Below, one piece after another: positions 34,311 through 41,880 of a stretch of DNA of 64,000 nucleotides; within the stretch, counting starts at the first letter, position 1, and every line of letters begins with the position of its first letter. Below the pieces are notes generated by a model. It ran no database searches, was not told the DNA's origin, and saw only the letters and a list, made by a program, of their open reading frames with translations. The position numbers were made by a program, and so were the translations under genes. This DNA is from Dehalococcoidia bacterium (lineage in GTDB: Bacteria; Chloroflexota; Dehalococcoidia; CAUJGQ01): NCBI GenBank assembly GCA_035310145.1, contig DATGEL010000049.1, positions 1-64,000 on the forward strand, read 5' to 3'.

Positions 34311-36233
34311 ATGGCGCGGAATGAGGTTGGCATGGCCGCGCCGCCCCGGCGCGCGCGCACGCCGCGCGCTGCTGCCCAGCACGATTCCGCACTGCATGCC
34401 GCACTGGAAGCCGCGGGAATCGGCATCTGGGAGTGGGATCTGCGCGGCGGGGCCGTGCGCTGGTCGCCGGCCGCGGAGACGCTGCTCGGCCCGTCGCGGG
34501 CGTGCTTCGACGATCTCGATTCATACCTCGCGCTGGTGTGTGCAGACGATCGCCAGCGCCTGCGTGAAGCGCTCGCCGGCGCAGCGCAGGGCCATGACTT
34601 CGCCCTGGAGGTCCGGTTTCAGCCGCCGGGCGGCGCGGAGCGCTGGATCAGCCATCGCGGCCAGATCGAGCGAGATGGACGCGGCCGGCCGCGGCGTGTG
34701 ATCTGTTTCGTCCAGGACCTGACCGCAGAGAAACAGGCGGAGGCTGCCCAGCGCTGGCGCGAGCGGCACTACCGAGAGCTGTTCGAGAACTCCAACGACA
34801 TCCTCTACACGCTTGACCTGGAAGGCAACGTCACCGAGCTCAATCGCGAACACGAGCGTGTGACCGGCTACACTGCGGCGGAGTTGCTCGGCCGGCCGAT
34901 CAGCGACATTGTGCTGCCCGAGTACCGCCAGCGCATGCAGCAGATGCGGGCGCGCAAGCTCGACGGCGAGCCGGTCACAACGTACGAGCTGGGCGTACGG
35001 GCCAGAGACGGCCGCAGCGTGATCCTGGAAGTATCGAGCCGGCTGCTGTACGACGGCGACCGGCTGGTGGGCTTGCAGGGCTCGGCTCGTGACATCACCG
35101 CGCGCAAGCAGGCGGCCGAAGCGCTGCGCCGCAGCGAAGAGCGCCTGCAGCGCATCGTCGAGAACGCCGCCGTCGGCATCCACATCTTCGACCGCGGCGG
35201 GGGCTCGCTGCTGCTCAACGCCGCCGTGGAGGAGATCTTCGGCGTTTCGCGCGAACAGTGGGAGGGTGGGTCGGCCGTCCCGCCCTTCCGGCTGCTGCGG
35301 CCGGACGGTGCGCCGCTGCCGACGCGGGCGCATCCGTTCGCGCTCGTGCGACGAACCGGCGGGCCGCTGCACGGCATGGAATTCGTCGTGGTGCGGCCCA
35401 CCGGGCAGCGGGTGGTCGTCTCCGCCAGCGGGGCGGCGCTGCACGACGCGGCGGGCCGCTTCGACGGCGTGGTGCTCGTGTACCACGACGTGACGGAGCG
35501 CGAGCGCGCCGAGCGGCAGTTGCGCGATGCCGTCGCCGTGCGCGACCAGTTCCTCTCGATCGCCTCGCACGAACTGCGCACGCCGTTGACCTCGCTCAAG
35601 GGCCAGATTCAGCTTGGCCAGCGCCGGCTGCAGCGCGGCGCCCAGCCCGAAGAGATCGCCGCCTCGTTGACGATCGCCGAGCAGCAGGTGAACCGGCTGG
35701 CGCGGCTGGTGGGCGAGCTGCTGGACGTCTCGCGCCTGGCCAGTGGCCGCTTCGGCATCGTGCCCGTGCCGCTGGCGCTCGATCCGCTGGTGCGGCGCGT
35801 GGTGGAGACCGAGCGCGCCGCCGAGCCGCCGCACCCGATCGACTTCGGCGGCGCCGGCGGCGCGCCGGAGGTTCGCGCCGATCCGGACCGGCTGGAGCAG
35901 GTGCTGGTCAATCTGTTGCAGAATGCGCGCAAGTACTCGCCGCCGGGCAGCCCGATCCGCGTGCGGGTGTGGAAGGAGCCGGAGGCGGTGGCGATCGCCG
36001 TGCAGGACCGCGGCATCGGCGTGCCGCCGGCAGACCAGGAGCGCATCTTCCAGCCGTTTCAGCGTGCCAGCAACGTCGACCGCGGCGTCGCCGGCCTCGG
36101 CCTCGGCCTCTACATCGCCGCGGAGATCGCCCGTGCCCACGGCGGCGCCATCGACCTCGACTCCCTCCCCGGCGAAGGCAGCACCTTCACCCTGCGTTTG
36201 CCGCTGGGTGAGGGGGGAGAGTCTGGGGATTAG
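34311..36233 (+). CDS. Three-PAS sensor histidine kinase
   Basis: 640 residues, no membrane span. PAS domains at about 22-140 (ALEAAGIGIWEWDLRGG), 150-270 (LFENSNDILYTLDLEGNV) and 280-400 (IVENAAVGIHIFDRGGG), then HisKA (IASHELRTPLTSLKGQ) and HATPase_c (LVNLLQNARKYS, DRGIGVPP, GVAGLGLGLYIAAEI). Start could be 34332 (MAAPPRR), which has GAGG upstream. The last residues (GEGGESGD) are encoded by a copy of the dispersed CCCTCTCCC element. No response regulator adjoins it. Confidence 0.92.
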   Translation: MARNEVGMAAPPRRARTPRAAAQHDSALHAALEAAGIGIWEWDLRGGAVRWSPAAETLLGPSRACFDDLDSYLALVCADDRQRLREALAGAAQGHDFALEVRFQPPGGAERWISHRGQIERDGRGRPRRVICFVQDLTAEKQAEAAQRWRERHYRELFENSNDILYTLDLEGNVTELNREHERVTGYTAAELLGRPISDIVLPEYRQRMQQMRARKLDGEPVTTYELGVRARDGRSVILEVSSRLLYDGDRLVGLQGSARDITARKQAAEALRRSEERLQRIVENAAVGIHIFDRGGGSLLLNAAVEEIFGVSREQWEGGSAVPPFRLLRPDGAPLPTRAHPFALVRRTGGPLHGMEFVVVRPTGQRVVVSASGAALHDAAGRFDGVVLVYHDVTERERAERQLRDAVAVRDQFLSIASHELRTPLTSLKGQIQLGQRRLQRGAQPEEIAASLTIAEQQVNRLARLVGELLDVSRLASGRFGIVPVPLALDPLVRRVVETERAAEPPHPIDFGGAGGAPEVRADPDRLEQVLVNLLQNARKYSPPGSPIRVRVWKEPEAVAIAVQDRGIGVPPADQERIFQPFQRASNVDRGVAGLGLGLYIAAEIARAHGGAIDLDSLPGEGSTFTLRLPLGEGGESGD

Positions 36234-36235
36234 GG
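36206..36235. repeat. CCCTCTCCC-type element at the kinase 3' end
   Basis: GGTGAGGGGGGAGAG followed by CTGGGGATTAGG is a reverse-oriented relative of the elements at 6846 and 25122. It encodes the kinase C-terminus and its TAG stop codon. Confidence 0.5.
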
Positions 36236-36304
36236 TTTCGCAAGAGGGGCCCGGCGGTCCCGTGCCGGGTCGAGCACGCGTGCAGGAGCGCTGGACGCTA
36301 TCCG

Positions 36305-36709
36305 CTACACCCGCTCCACGCGGCAGACGATCTCCACTTCGTTGCCATCCGGGTCGTCGACATAGAACGCTTCAACGGGCAGGAAGGGGTGCTGGCCGCC
36401 GCGCGGCGCAAAGCCGAGGCCGGCCAGGCGCTCGCGCTCGGCGGCGAAGTCGCTGGCCGCCACTTCGAGGCCGATGTGATGCAACGATTGCCCGGCCTTG
36501 CCGGCGGCGGGGCCAGCCCGGGCAGGCCGCGGCACGAGCACGATCTGCTGGGGCACGCCCGCACCCTCTGCTCCTACGCGCAGGAACGTCGCCGGCGCGC
36601 CCGCGGGCGAGATTACGCTCAGCCCGAGGATGTCGCGGTAGAAGGCGAGCGACCGCTCCAGATCCTGCACCAGCAGCACGACCTCGGCCAGGGCGCGGAT
36701 GTTCGACAT
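36305..36709 (-). CDS. VOC (glyoxalase/bleomycin resistance) family protein
   Basis: 134 residues. Two beta-alpha-beta-beta-beta modules: VVLLVQDLERSLAFYRDILG and, in the second half, LHHIGLEVAASDFAAERERL then FYVDDPDGNEVEIV. The YVDDPDGNEVE motif supplies a metal-binding Glu. Family members include glyoxalase I, dioxygenases and antibiotic-sequestering proteins; the reaction cannot be told. Confidence 0.9.
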   Translation of the reverse strand: MSNIRALAEVVLLVQDLERSLAFYRDILGLSVISPAGAPATFLRVGAEGAGVPQQIVLVPRPARAGPAAGKAGQSLHHIGLEVAASDFAAERERLAGLGFAPRGGQHPFLPVEAFYVDDPDGNEVEIVCRVERV

Positions 36710-36874
36710 TGCAGTGTTCTCCGACGGCTATCATGAATCGGCGCAGCGAATCGCCTACCTCGCCACGCCGGCAGTATACGGCGTGATCGCGCGCCGGCAG
36801 GCGCCGGGCGTACCCACGCCGCGGAGCGGTCTGAACCATCGCCGATCCGGATGCGCGCCGTGCGGCAGTCCGGC

Positions 36875-37903
36875 CTACGGCTCGCCGAGGTTGGTGAGCA
36901 CACAGCCGCGGGCTTCCAGCGTCTGCACGACCTGCGGCACGGCGAACTGGTCCCGCGGGAAGGCCTGCGTGTGCATCAGCACGATCTCGCCCGTGCAGTT
37001 CACCGAGAGCGCCGTGTTGGCCACGAGTGCGGGAGCGCGGCCCGACCAGTCCAGCGTGTCGCGATCCCACATCACCATGCGGCAGCCGAAATCGGCGGCG
37101 GCCTGGCGCACGGTGGCGTTGATCGCACCGTAGGGCGGGCGGCAGTACGGCCTGGTAGAGACGCCGGCCACGGCCTGCGCCGCGTCCTCCGTGCGCTGCA
37201 GGGTGCTGATGATGCCGCCGTAACTCAGGCGAGTCAGGTTTTCGTGCGCGAAGGTGTGGTTGCCGAGCTGGTTGCCCGCGGCCACCAACCGCTGCACGCA
37301 CGCCGGGTTCGCGAGGATCGCCTGCCCGGTCAAGAAGAAGGTGGCGTGAATGCCGAGGCCGATCACCATGTCCACCGTCTGGCAGAGGTCGATGTAGCCG
37401 TCGTCGAAGGTGAGATGCACCGGCCGGCGCGGCGGGGGCGGCGGCGGGGGCGGCGGCGGCGCGAACAGATACTCGCGGCAGGCGCCCTGACCGGCGAGCA
37501 ACGGCAGCTTCGGCTCGAACAGCGCGACGCGCTCCCCGATCTGCTGCGTGTCGGGCGCCTCGTTCCAGTCCGCGTCGCCGCAGGCCAGGCTGGCGATGCC
37601 ATTCAGCGTCTCGCTCTGCACCACCAGCGCGTAGAGCCCCTGCGGCGCTTCCAGGTGGGCGCGGCCGTCGGCGCCGGTTTGCCCCTGTGTGACCTGCAGA
37701 CCCAGCAGGCTCTCCAGCGAGACCGTCGCGCCGGCGAGCGGCGGCGTGCTGCCGTCCGCCTGCTGCTGAAAGACGGCCACGTCGAGCCAGCCGTTGACGC
37801 CGGCCTGCGCCTCGGCGCGCCGGGCGCCGGTCGCAAGCGCCACCAGCAGCGCCACCAGCAGCGCCGGCAGCAGCGCTCGCCCTGTGGTCGATGCCTGCTT
37901 CAT
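36875..37903 (-). CDS. Secreted polysaccharide deacetylase with carboxypeptidase-like N-terminal domain
   Basis: 342 residues. Signal peptide (LLPALLVALLVALATGARRA), then a prealbumin-like beta domain (PLAGATVSLESLLG, GADGRAHLEAPQGLY), a ten-proline linker near residue 150, and a NodB domain: TFDDGY (catalytic Asp, metal Asp), HTFAHEN (metal H-x3-H), RPPYGAIN, MWDRDTLDW and VLMHTQ. It probably removes acetyl groups from cell-wall or other polysaccharides outside the cell. Confidence 0.92.
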   Translation of the reverse strand: MKQASTTGRALLPALLVALLVALATGARRAEAQAGVNGWLDVAVFQQQADGSTPPLAGATVSLESLLGLQVTQGQTGADGRAHLEAPQGLYALVVQSETLNGIASLACGDADWNEAPDTQQIGERVALFEPKLPLLAGQGACREYLFAPPPPPPPPPPRRPVHLTFDDGYIDLCQTVDMVIGLGIHATFFLTGQAILANPACVQRLVAAGNQLGNHTFAHENLTRLSYGGIISTLQRTEDAAQAVAGVSTRPYCRPPYGAINATVRQAAADFGCRMVMWDRDTLDWSGRAPALVANTALSVNCTGEIVLMHTQAFPRDQFAVPQVVQTLEARGCVLTNLGEP

Positions 37904-37993
37904 CTCGAGTACCGCTTACCGGTTTCCGCGCTCGACGGCGCACACGCACGCTGCCTCGCGGCCAGGGCGGACGCCGGCATGCAATAAGAGTGT

Positions 37994-38025
37994 CGAATGC
38001 GTTGCGCAACAGCGTAGTGCATTCG
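37994..38025. promoter_or_regulatory. Nested palindromes between deacetylase and antiporter genes
   Basis: The 10-bp palindrome GTTGCGCAAC (38001-38010) lies inside a larger inverted repeat, CGAATGC (37994-38000) and GCATTCG (38019-38025). It sits midway between two divergent starts and is a reasonable operator for a dimeric regulator. Confidence 0.4.
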
Positions 38026-38092
38026 GCTCGTGTTCCGATAGATGGTCGTGGCGGCGCTTGAGCCCGTTGCTGTGGTTTGCCACGATCGGTGC

Positions 38093-39265
38093 ATGGACGG
38101 CGTGCTGCTGCTGCTTGGCCTCGCGATGGCCAGCGCCCTGCTGGTCCAATACGTGCGCGTGCCCTACACGGTCGTGCTCGTCGTGCTGGGGCTGGCGCTG
38201 GGCGTGGCGGACGTGAAGCCCGGCTTCGCGCTGGACCGCGACCTGATCCTGCACGTCTTTCTGCCACTGTTGCTGTTCGAGGCGGCGCTGCTCGTCGATC
38301 TGCGCCTGCTGCGCGACGCGCTGACGCCGATCGCCGTGCTCGCCGTGCCGGGCGTGATCGTCTCCACCCTGATCATCGGCCTGCTGCTCTGGCGGCTCAC
38401 GGGCCTGAACCTCGCCCTGGCAGCGCTGTTCGGCGCCATGGTCTCCGCGACCGACCCGGTGGCGGTGCTCGCCACCTTCAAGCGGCTGAAGATCTCCGAG
38501 AAGCTGGCGCTGGTGGTCGAGGGCGAGAGCGTGCTCAACGACGGCACGGCGCTGGTGCTGTTCACGCTGTTGCTGCCGGCGGCGCGGGGCGGCGTCTTCC
38601 GGCCGCTCAACGTCGGGCTACAGTTCGTCGGCGTGCTGGCCGGCGGGCTGCTGGTCGGTGCGGTAATGGGTTGGCTTGGGGCGCGCTGCGCCGCGCTGCT
38701 GGAGGACCACCTGGCGCAGCTCGCCGTCTCGGCGCTGGTGGCCTACGGCGCCTTTCTGCTGGCCGAGCGTCTGCAGGTTTCCGGCGTGATCGCCACCGTG
38801 ACGGCGGGGCTCGTCTTCGCCGCCGACGGCGCCGAACGGCTGCAGCCCGCCGCGCGGGAGTTGCTGCACGAGGTCTGGGAGTTCGCGGCCTTCCTGGCCA
38901 ACTCGCTGCTGTTCCTGCTAATCGGCCTCAAAGTCGGTCCGACCAATCTGCGCGGCGTGACCGGCGACCTCGCCTGGGCGGTAGCGGCGACGCTGCTGGC
39001 CCGGCTGCTCGTGGTCTACGGCAGCGGCGTGCTGTTGCGCTGGTGCGGGCGTCCGTTCCTCTGGCGGCACGGGGCGCTGGTCTTCTGGAGCGGCCTGCGC
39101 GGGGCACTGGCGATCGCCCTGGCGCTGAGCCTGCCGCTGGACCTGCCGCAGCACGACCTGCTGCTGCGCCTCACCGCCGGTGTAGTGCTGTTTACGCTGC
39201 TGGCGCAGGGACTGACGATCGCACCACTGCTGCGCCGCCTCGAAGCGTCGTCCGGCGCAGCATGA
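38093..39265 (+). CDS. CPA1-type Na+/H+ antiporter
   Basis: 390 residues from ATG 38093. About 12 hydrophobic segments. The conserved FGAMVSATDPVAVLATFK motif holds the ion-binding Asp, and LVVEGESVLNDGTALVLF is the second family signature; FWSGLRGALAIALALSLP carries the conserved Arg. It exchanges Na+ (or K+) for H+ across the membrane. The long cytoplasmic tail of some NhaP proteins is absent. Confidence 0.93.
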   Translation: MDGVLLLLGLAMASALLVQYVRVPYTVVLVVLGLALGVADVKPGFALDRDLILHVFLPLLLFEAALLVDLRLLRDALTPIAVLAVPGVIVSTLIIGLLLWRLTGLNLALAALFGAMVSATDPVAVLATFKRLKISEKLALVVEGESVLNDGTALVLFTLLLPAARGGVFRPLNVGLQFVGVLAGGLLVGAVMGWLGARCAALLEDHLAQLAVSALVAYGAFLLAERLQVSGVIATVTAGLVFAADGAERLQPAARELLHEVWEFAAFLANSLLFLLIGLKVGPTNLRGVTGDLAWAVAATLLARLLVVYGSGVLLRWCGRPFLWRHGALVFWSGLRGALAIALALSLPLDLPQHDLLLRLTAGVVLFTLLAQGLTIAPLLRRLEASSGAA

Positions 39266-39405
39266 GGTTGCCTTCGCCCGCCGTTTGCTCCGCGCTTCGC
39301 CGCTGCCGTATTATCGCCGGGCAAGCGGGCAGTGACGTGGGCCGGCACACCGGCCATGCAACAGCGCTAACGCCGCGGCCGCACCCGGTGTCGTTACGGC
39401 CTGAA

Positions 39406-39667
39406 AGGGGCTCGCCCCTGAGACCAACGGAGTTGCCGCTGAAGCGCGGGAAGCCCCGCGGTGAAATCACCGTCCGCGCAGCGGACCTCACTGCTGGGGT
39501 GCTTAGCATGGGCGGGCAAGCGCCCACCGTAGATCAACGCTTGCCCCCATCGCGTTCGGAGATGTCCATCAACGTGCGGGAAGCCCCGCGGTGAAATCAC
39601 CACGGCCGCAGGCCGTCTCACTGCTGGGGGTGAAAGGGGGCGTGCCCCCTATGACCATCGGAGATGT
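39406..39667. repeat. Tandem array of hairpin modules (two full units, 130 bp apart)
   Basis: A 26-nt block at 39446-39471 is repeated exactly at 39576-39601. It folds as GCGGG-AAGC-CCCGC plus GGTGA-AA-TCACC. Each copy is followed by a variable 6-bp hairpin with a GCA loop (GTCCGC/GCGGAC, then ACGGCC/GGCCGT) and by CTCACTGCTGGGG. Further hairpins lie at 39406-39419 and 39635-39650. CGGAG(A/T)TG recurs, and its last copy serves as the ribosome-binding site of the alcohol dehydrogenase. The gene gap 39266-39670 holds nothing else that I can see. Confidence 0.8.
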
Positions 39668-39670
39668 GCA

Positions 39671-40762
39671 ATGAAAGCCGCCGTTCTGCACGAGGCGAAG
39701 GAGCCACTGACCGTCGAGACGCTGGACGTGCGCGACCCCGCACACGGCGAAGTGCTGGTGCGCACGGCCACCACCGGCGTCTGCCATTCCGACCTGCACT
39801 TCGTGGACGGCCTCTGGCCGATCCGCTTCCCCGTCGTGCTCGGCCATGAAGCTTCCGGCGTGGTCGAGAAGATCGGCGACGGCGTGACCTACGTGAAGCC
39901 GGGCGACAAGGTGATCCTCTCCTTCAGCCCCTTCTGCGGCCGCTGCCAGATGTGCACCACCGGCAATCCCCACCTCTGCCAGGAGCCGTCGGGCCGTGAC
40001 CCGTCGCCAGAGGCCGGGCCACGCATCACCTGGGACGGCCGGCCGGTGACGCAGTTTGCCAGTATGGGCTCGTTCGGGGAGATGATGGTCGTGCCCGAGG
40101 GCGGCCTCGTGCGCATCGACGACCCGGACACCTCGCTGGACACGGCCGCGCTGGTCGGCTGCGGCGTGATGACCGGGGTGGGCGCGGTGCTGAACACGGC
40201 TAAGGTCAAAGAGGGCGAGACCGTCGTCGTCGTGGGCTGCGGCGGCGTCGGGCTGAACGTGATCCAGGGCGCCGTGCTGGCCAACGCCGGCCGCATCATC
40301 GCCGTGGACTTGCTGGACAACAAGCTGCAGATGGCGAAACAGTTCGGCGCCACGGACACGGTCAACGGCAAGGAGACGGACGCCGTTGCCGCCGTCAAAG
40401 AGCTGACGAAGGACAACGTGGACTTCGCCTTCGAGGCGATCGGCAACACCACGGCGGCGCGGCAGTGCTTCGACATGGTGCGCCGCGGCGGCACCGCCGT
40501 GATCGTCGGCATGATGCCCTGGGGCTCGGAGATCAGCGTGCCCGGCCCGGCGCTGCTCTCCGAGAAGAAGTTGATCGGCTGCTTCTACGGCAGCACGCGC
40601 CAGCGCGTAGACATGCCGCGCCTGCTCAACTTCCACAAGCAGGGCAAGCTCAAGCTGGACGAGCTGGTGACCAAGCGCTGGGAGCTGGGCCAGGTGAACG
40701 AGGCCTTCGCCGCGCTGAAGAACGGCGAAGTCGCCCGCTCGATCATCCCGATGACGAAGTAG
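39671..40762 (+). CDS. Zinc-dependent alcohol dehydrogenase
   Basis: 363 residues. Catalytic zinc ligands: Cys in TGVCHSDLHF, His-Glu in LGHEASGVVE; structural zinc lobe C-x2-C-x2-C-x7-C in FCGRCQMCTTGNPHLCQ. The NAD fold reads VVVVGCGGVGLNVIQG with Asp in IIAVDLLDNK. It is closest to the medium-chain class III/acyl-alcohol group (NDMA- or NAD-dependent). The ribosome-binding site (CGGAG) lies in the hairpin array upstream, and a heptamer repeat begins at the stop codon. Confidence 0.93.
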   Translation: MKAAVLHEAKEPLTVETLDVRDPAHGEVLVRTATTGVCHSDLHFVDGLWPIRFPVVLGHEASGVVEKIGDGVTYVKPGDKVILSFSPFCGRCQMCTTGNPHLCQEPSGRDPSPEAGPRITWDGRPVTQFASMGSFGEMMVVPEGGLVRIDDPDTSLDTAALVGCGVMTGVGAVLNTAKVKEGETVVVVGCGGVGLNVIQGAVLANAGRIIAVDLLDNKLQMAKQFGATDTVNGKETDAVAAVKELTKDNVDFAFEAIGNTTAARQCFDMVRRGGTAVIVGMMPWGSEISVPGPALLSEKKLIGCFYGSTRQRVDMPRLLNFHKQGKLKLDELVTKRWELGQVNEAFAALKNGEVARSIIPMTK

Positions 40763-40790
40763 GGAACAGGAAACAGGGGATAGGTCATAG
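40761..40790. repeat. Heptamer repeat at the alcohol dehydrogenase stop codon
   Basis: Units AGGGAAC, AGGAAAC, AGGGGAT, AGGTCAT run directly on from the TAG stop. Confidence 0.65.
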
Positions 40791-40794
40791 AGGC

Positions 40795-40824
40795 GCGGCC
40801 CCGCATCCACGGATGCGGGGCCGC
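40795..40824. terminator. Strong GC hairpin after the alcohol dehydrogenase gene
   Basis: 14-nt complementary arms (40795-40808 and 40811-40824) form at least a 12-bp stem. No T-run follows, as for the other hairpins in this window. Confidence 0.6.
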
Positions 40825-40974
40825 GGCGCGCATTCGACCTAACGGCACGGGGCTTGCCACGTCTCCCGACATATCATCGATGCAACATCGTGCCGACGAT
40901 GGGAGAGAGGCGCGCCCCACTTCGCCGCGCGCCGCGAACAAGCGTTGAGGCTAAGGCAACGAAGGGAGTGCGGA

Positions 40975-41451
40975 ATGAGCCTGCGCAGAGCGCAACAGAC
41001 GGCCATGCACCCGGCGCTGGTGCAACACGCGGAGGAGCGCGCCAACAGCATCCAGAACCGCATCGCCGACGTGATCACCGCCTTCGCCGGCTCGATGATC
41101 TTCGTCTACCTGCACGCGGTCTGGTTCATCATCTGGGTCGTCACCAAGCCCTTCGGCGACAAGTTCCCCTTCGGCCTGCTGACGATGATCGTCTCGCTGG
41201 AAGCGATCTTCCTCAGCACCTTCGTGATGATCAGTCAGAACCGCGCCGACGAGCGGCGACAGATCCTGGCGGACAACGAGTGGAAGCTGGTGCAGGACGA
41301 GGGCAAGCAGAACCAGGAGCTGATCGACATCTCCAACCAGTTGCTCGGCCTCACCCAGCAGGTGCACATGATCACGACGCAGGTGCACGGCCTCACCACC
41401 CAGCTCTGCCAGCAGGTATTGCCCGCGCCGCCGGCCGGCGGCGATAGCTGA
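40975..41451 (+). CDS. DUF1003 family membrane protein
   Basis: 158 residues, ATG with GAAGGGAG upstream. Two membrane spans around AFAGSMIFVYLHAVWFIIWV and LTMIVSLEAIFLSTFVMISQ, then the conserved Q/N-R-x-x-x-R-x-x cytosolic helix (QNRADERRQI). This is the DUF1003 signature. Function unknown. CGAACAAGCGTTGA at 40935 is one base off the GAAC-N4-GTTC pattern and lies just upstream. Confidence 0.9.
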   Translation: MSLRRAQQTAMHPALVQHAEERANSIQNRIADVITAFAGSMIFVYLHAVWFIIWVVTKPFGDKFPFGLLTMIVSLEAIFLSTFVMISQNRADERRQILADNEWKLVQDEGKQNQELIDISNQLLGLTQQVHMITTQVHGLTTQLCQQVLPAPPAGGDS

Positions 41452-41506
41452 CGCGGCCGGCGAACCCGCACGACGGTGCCTGACCAAGCCCGCGCGGCCC
41501 AGGGTG

Positions 41507-41551
41507 TTGACATCCGAACGAGCGTTCTGATATATCAAGAACGAACGTTCT
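41507..41551 (+). promoter_or_regulatory. Promoter with two LexA-type boxes
   Basis: TTGACA at 41507-41512 is followed by CGAACGAGCGTTCT (41515-41528), an AT-rich -10 area GATATATC (41529-41536), then AGAACGAACGTTCT (41538-41551). Both boxes are GAAC-N4-GTTC, and they flank the -10 as in strongly repressed SOS promoters. The downstream gene starts at 41579 with AGGAGG. Confidence 0.7.
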
Positions 41552-41578
41552 GATGCCGCCCGCGCAGGAGGCCGCGCC

Positions 41579-41878
41579 ATGATGCGCACGTCCAGCTACC
41601 GCCAGGCGAGGGGCGCCGCGGCGCCGTTTGCGGTCCGGCGCGAACCCGCTGCGGGCTACGCGGGCTACCAGTTCTCCCTGTTTGCGCCGCCGCCGCTGCG
41701 CGATGACCGGCGGCCGGCGCTCGAGTCGCTGCCCTACACGGTGCGGGCGGTGGCGCCCTCGTTGCGCCGGTTGATGGCCAGCACGGGCAACCGCTGCCCG
41801 GACTGCGGCGGCCCGCTGGTGAACGGCGAAGGCTGCGTGGCCTGCCCGGTGTGCGGCTTCCGCCGCCAGGGCTGGTAG
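41579..41878 (+). CDS. Small zinc-ribbon protein under SOS-type control
   Basis: 99 residues. The N-terminal half is basic and disordered with an aromatic YAGYQFSLFAPP segment. The C-terminal ribbon CPDCGGPLVNGEGCVACPVCG has two CxxC pairs and resembles the C-terminal zinc ribbon of class II (B12-dependent) ribonucleotide reductases. No catalytic domain is present. Regulation by LexA is inferred from the two boxes upstream; the role in DNA damage response is unknown. AGGAGG precedes the ATG. Confidence 0.75.
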   Translation: MMRTSSYRQARGAAAPFAVRREPAAGYAGYQFSLFAPPPLRDDRRPALESLPYTVRAVAPSLRRLMASTGNRCPDCGGPLVNGEGCVACPVCGFRRQGW

Positions 41879-41880
41879 CG

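Noticed and set aside
36875-37903. Sequencing error at the ten-proline run of the deacetylase
   Set aside because: The frame continues correctly into the NodB domain, and proline linkers are common at this position.
39394-39621. Reverse-strand protein over the hairpin array with a repeated G-D-F-T-A-G-L-P peptide
   Set aside because: The peptide repeat simply reflects the DNA repeat; stem covariation fits a structural element better than a protein.
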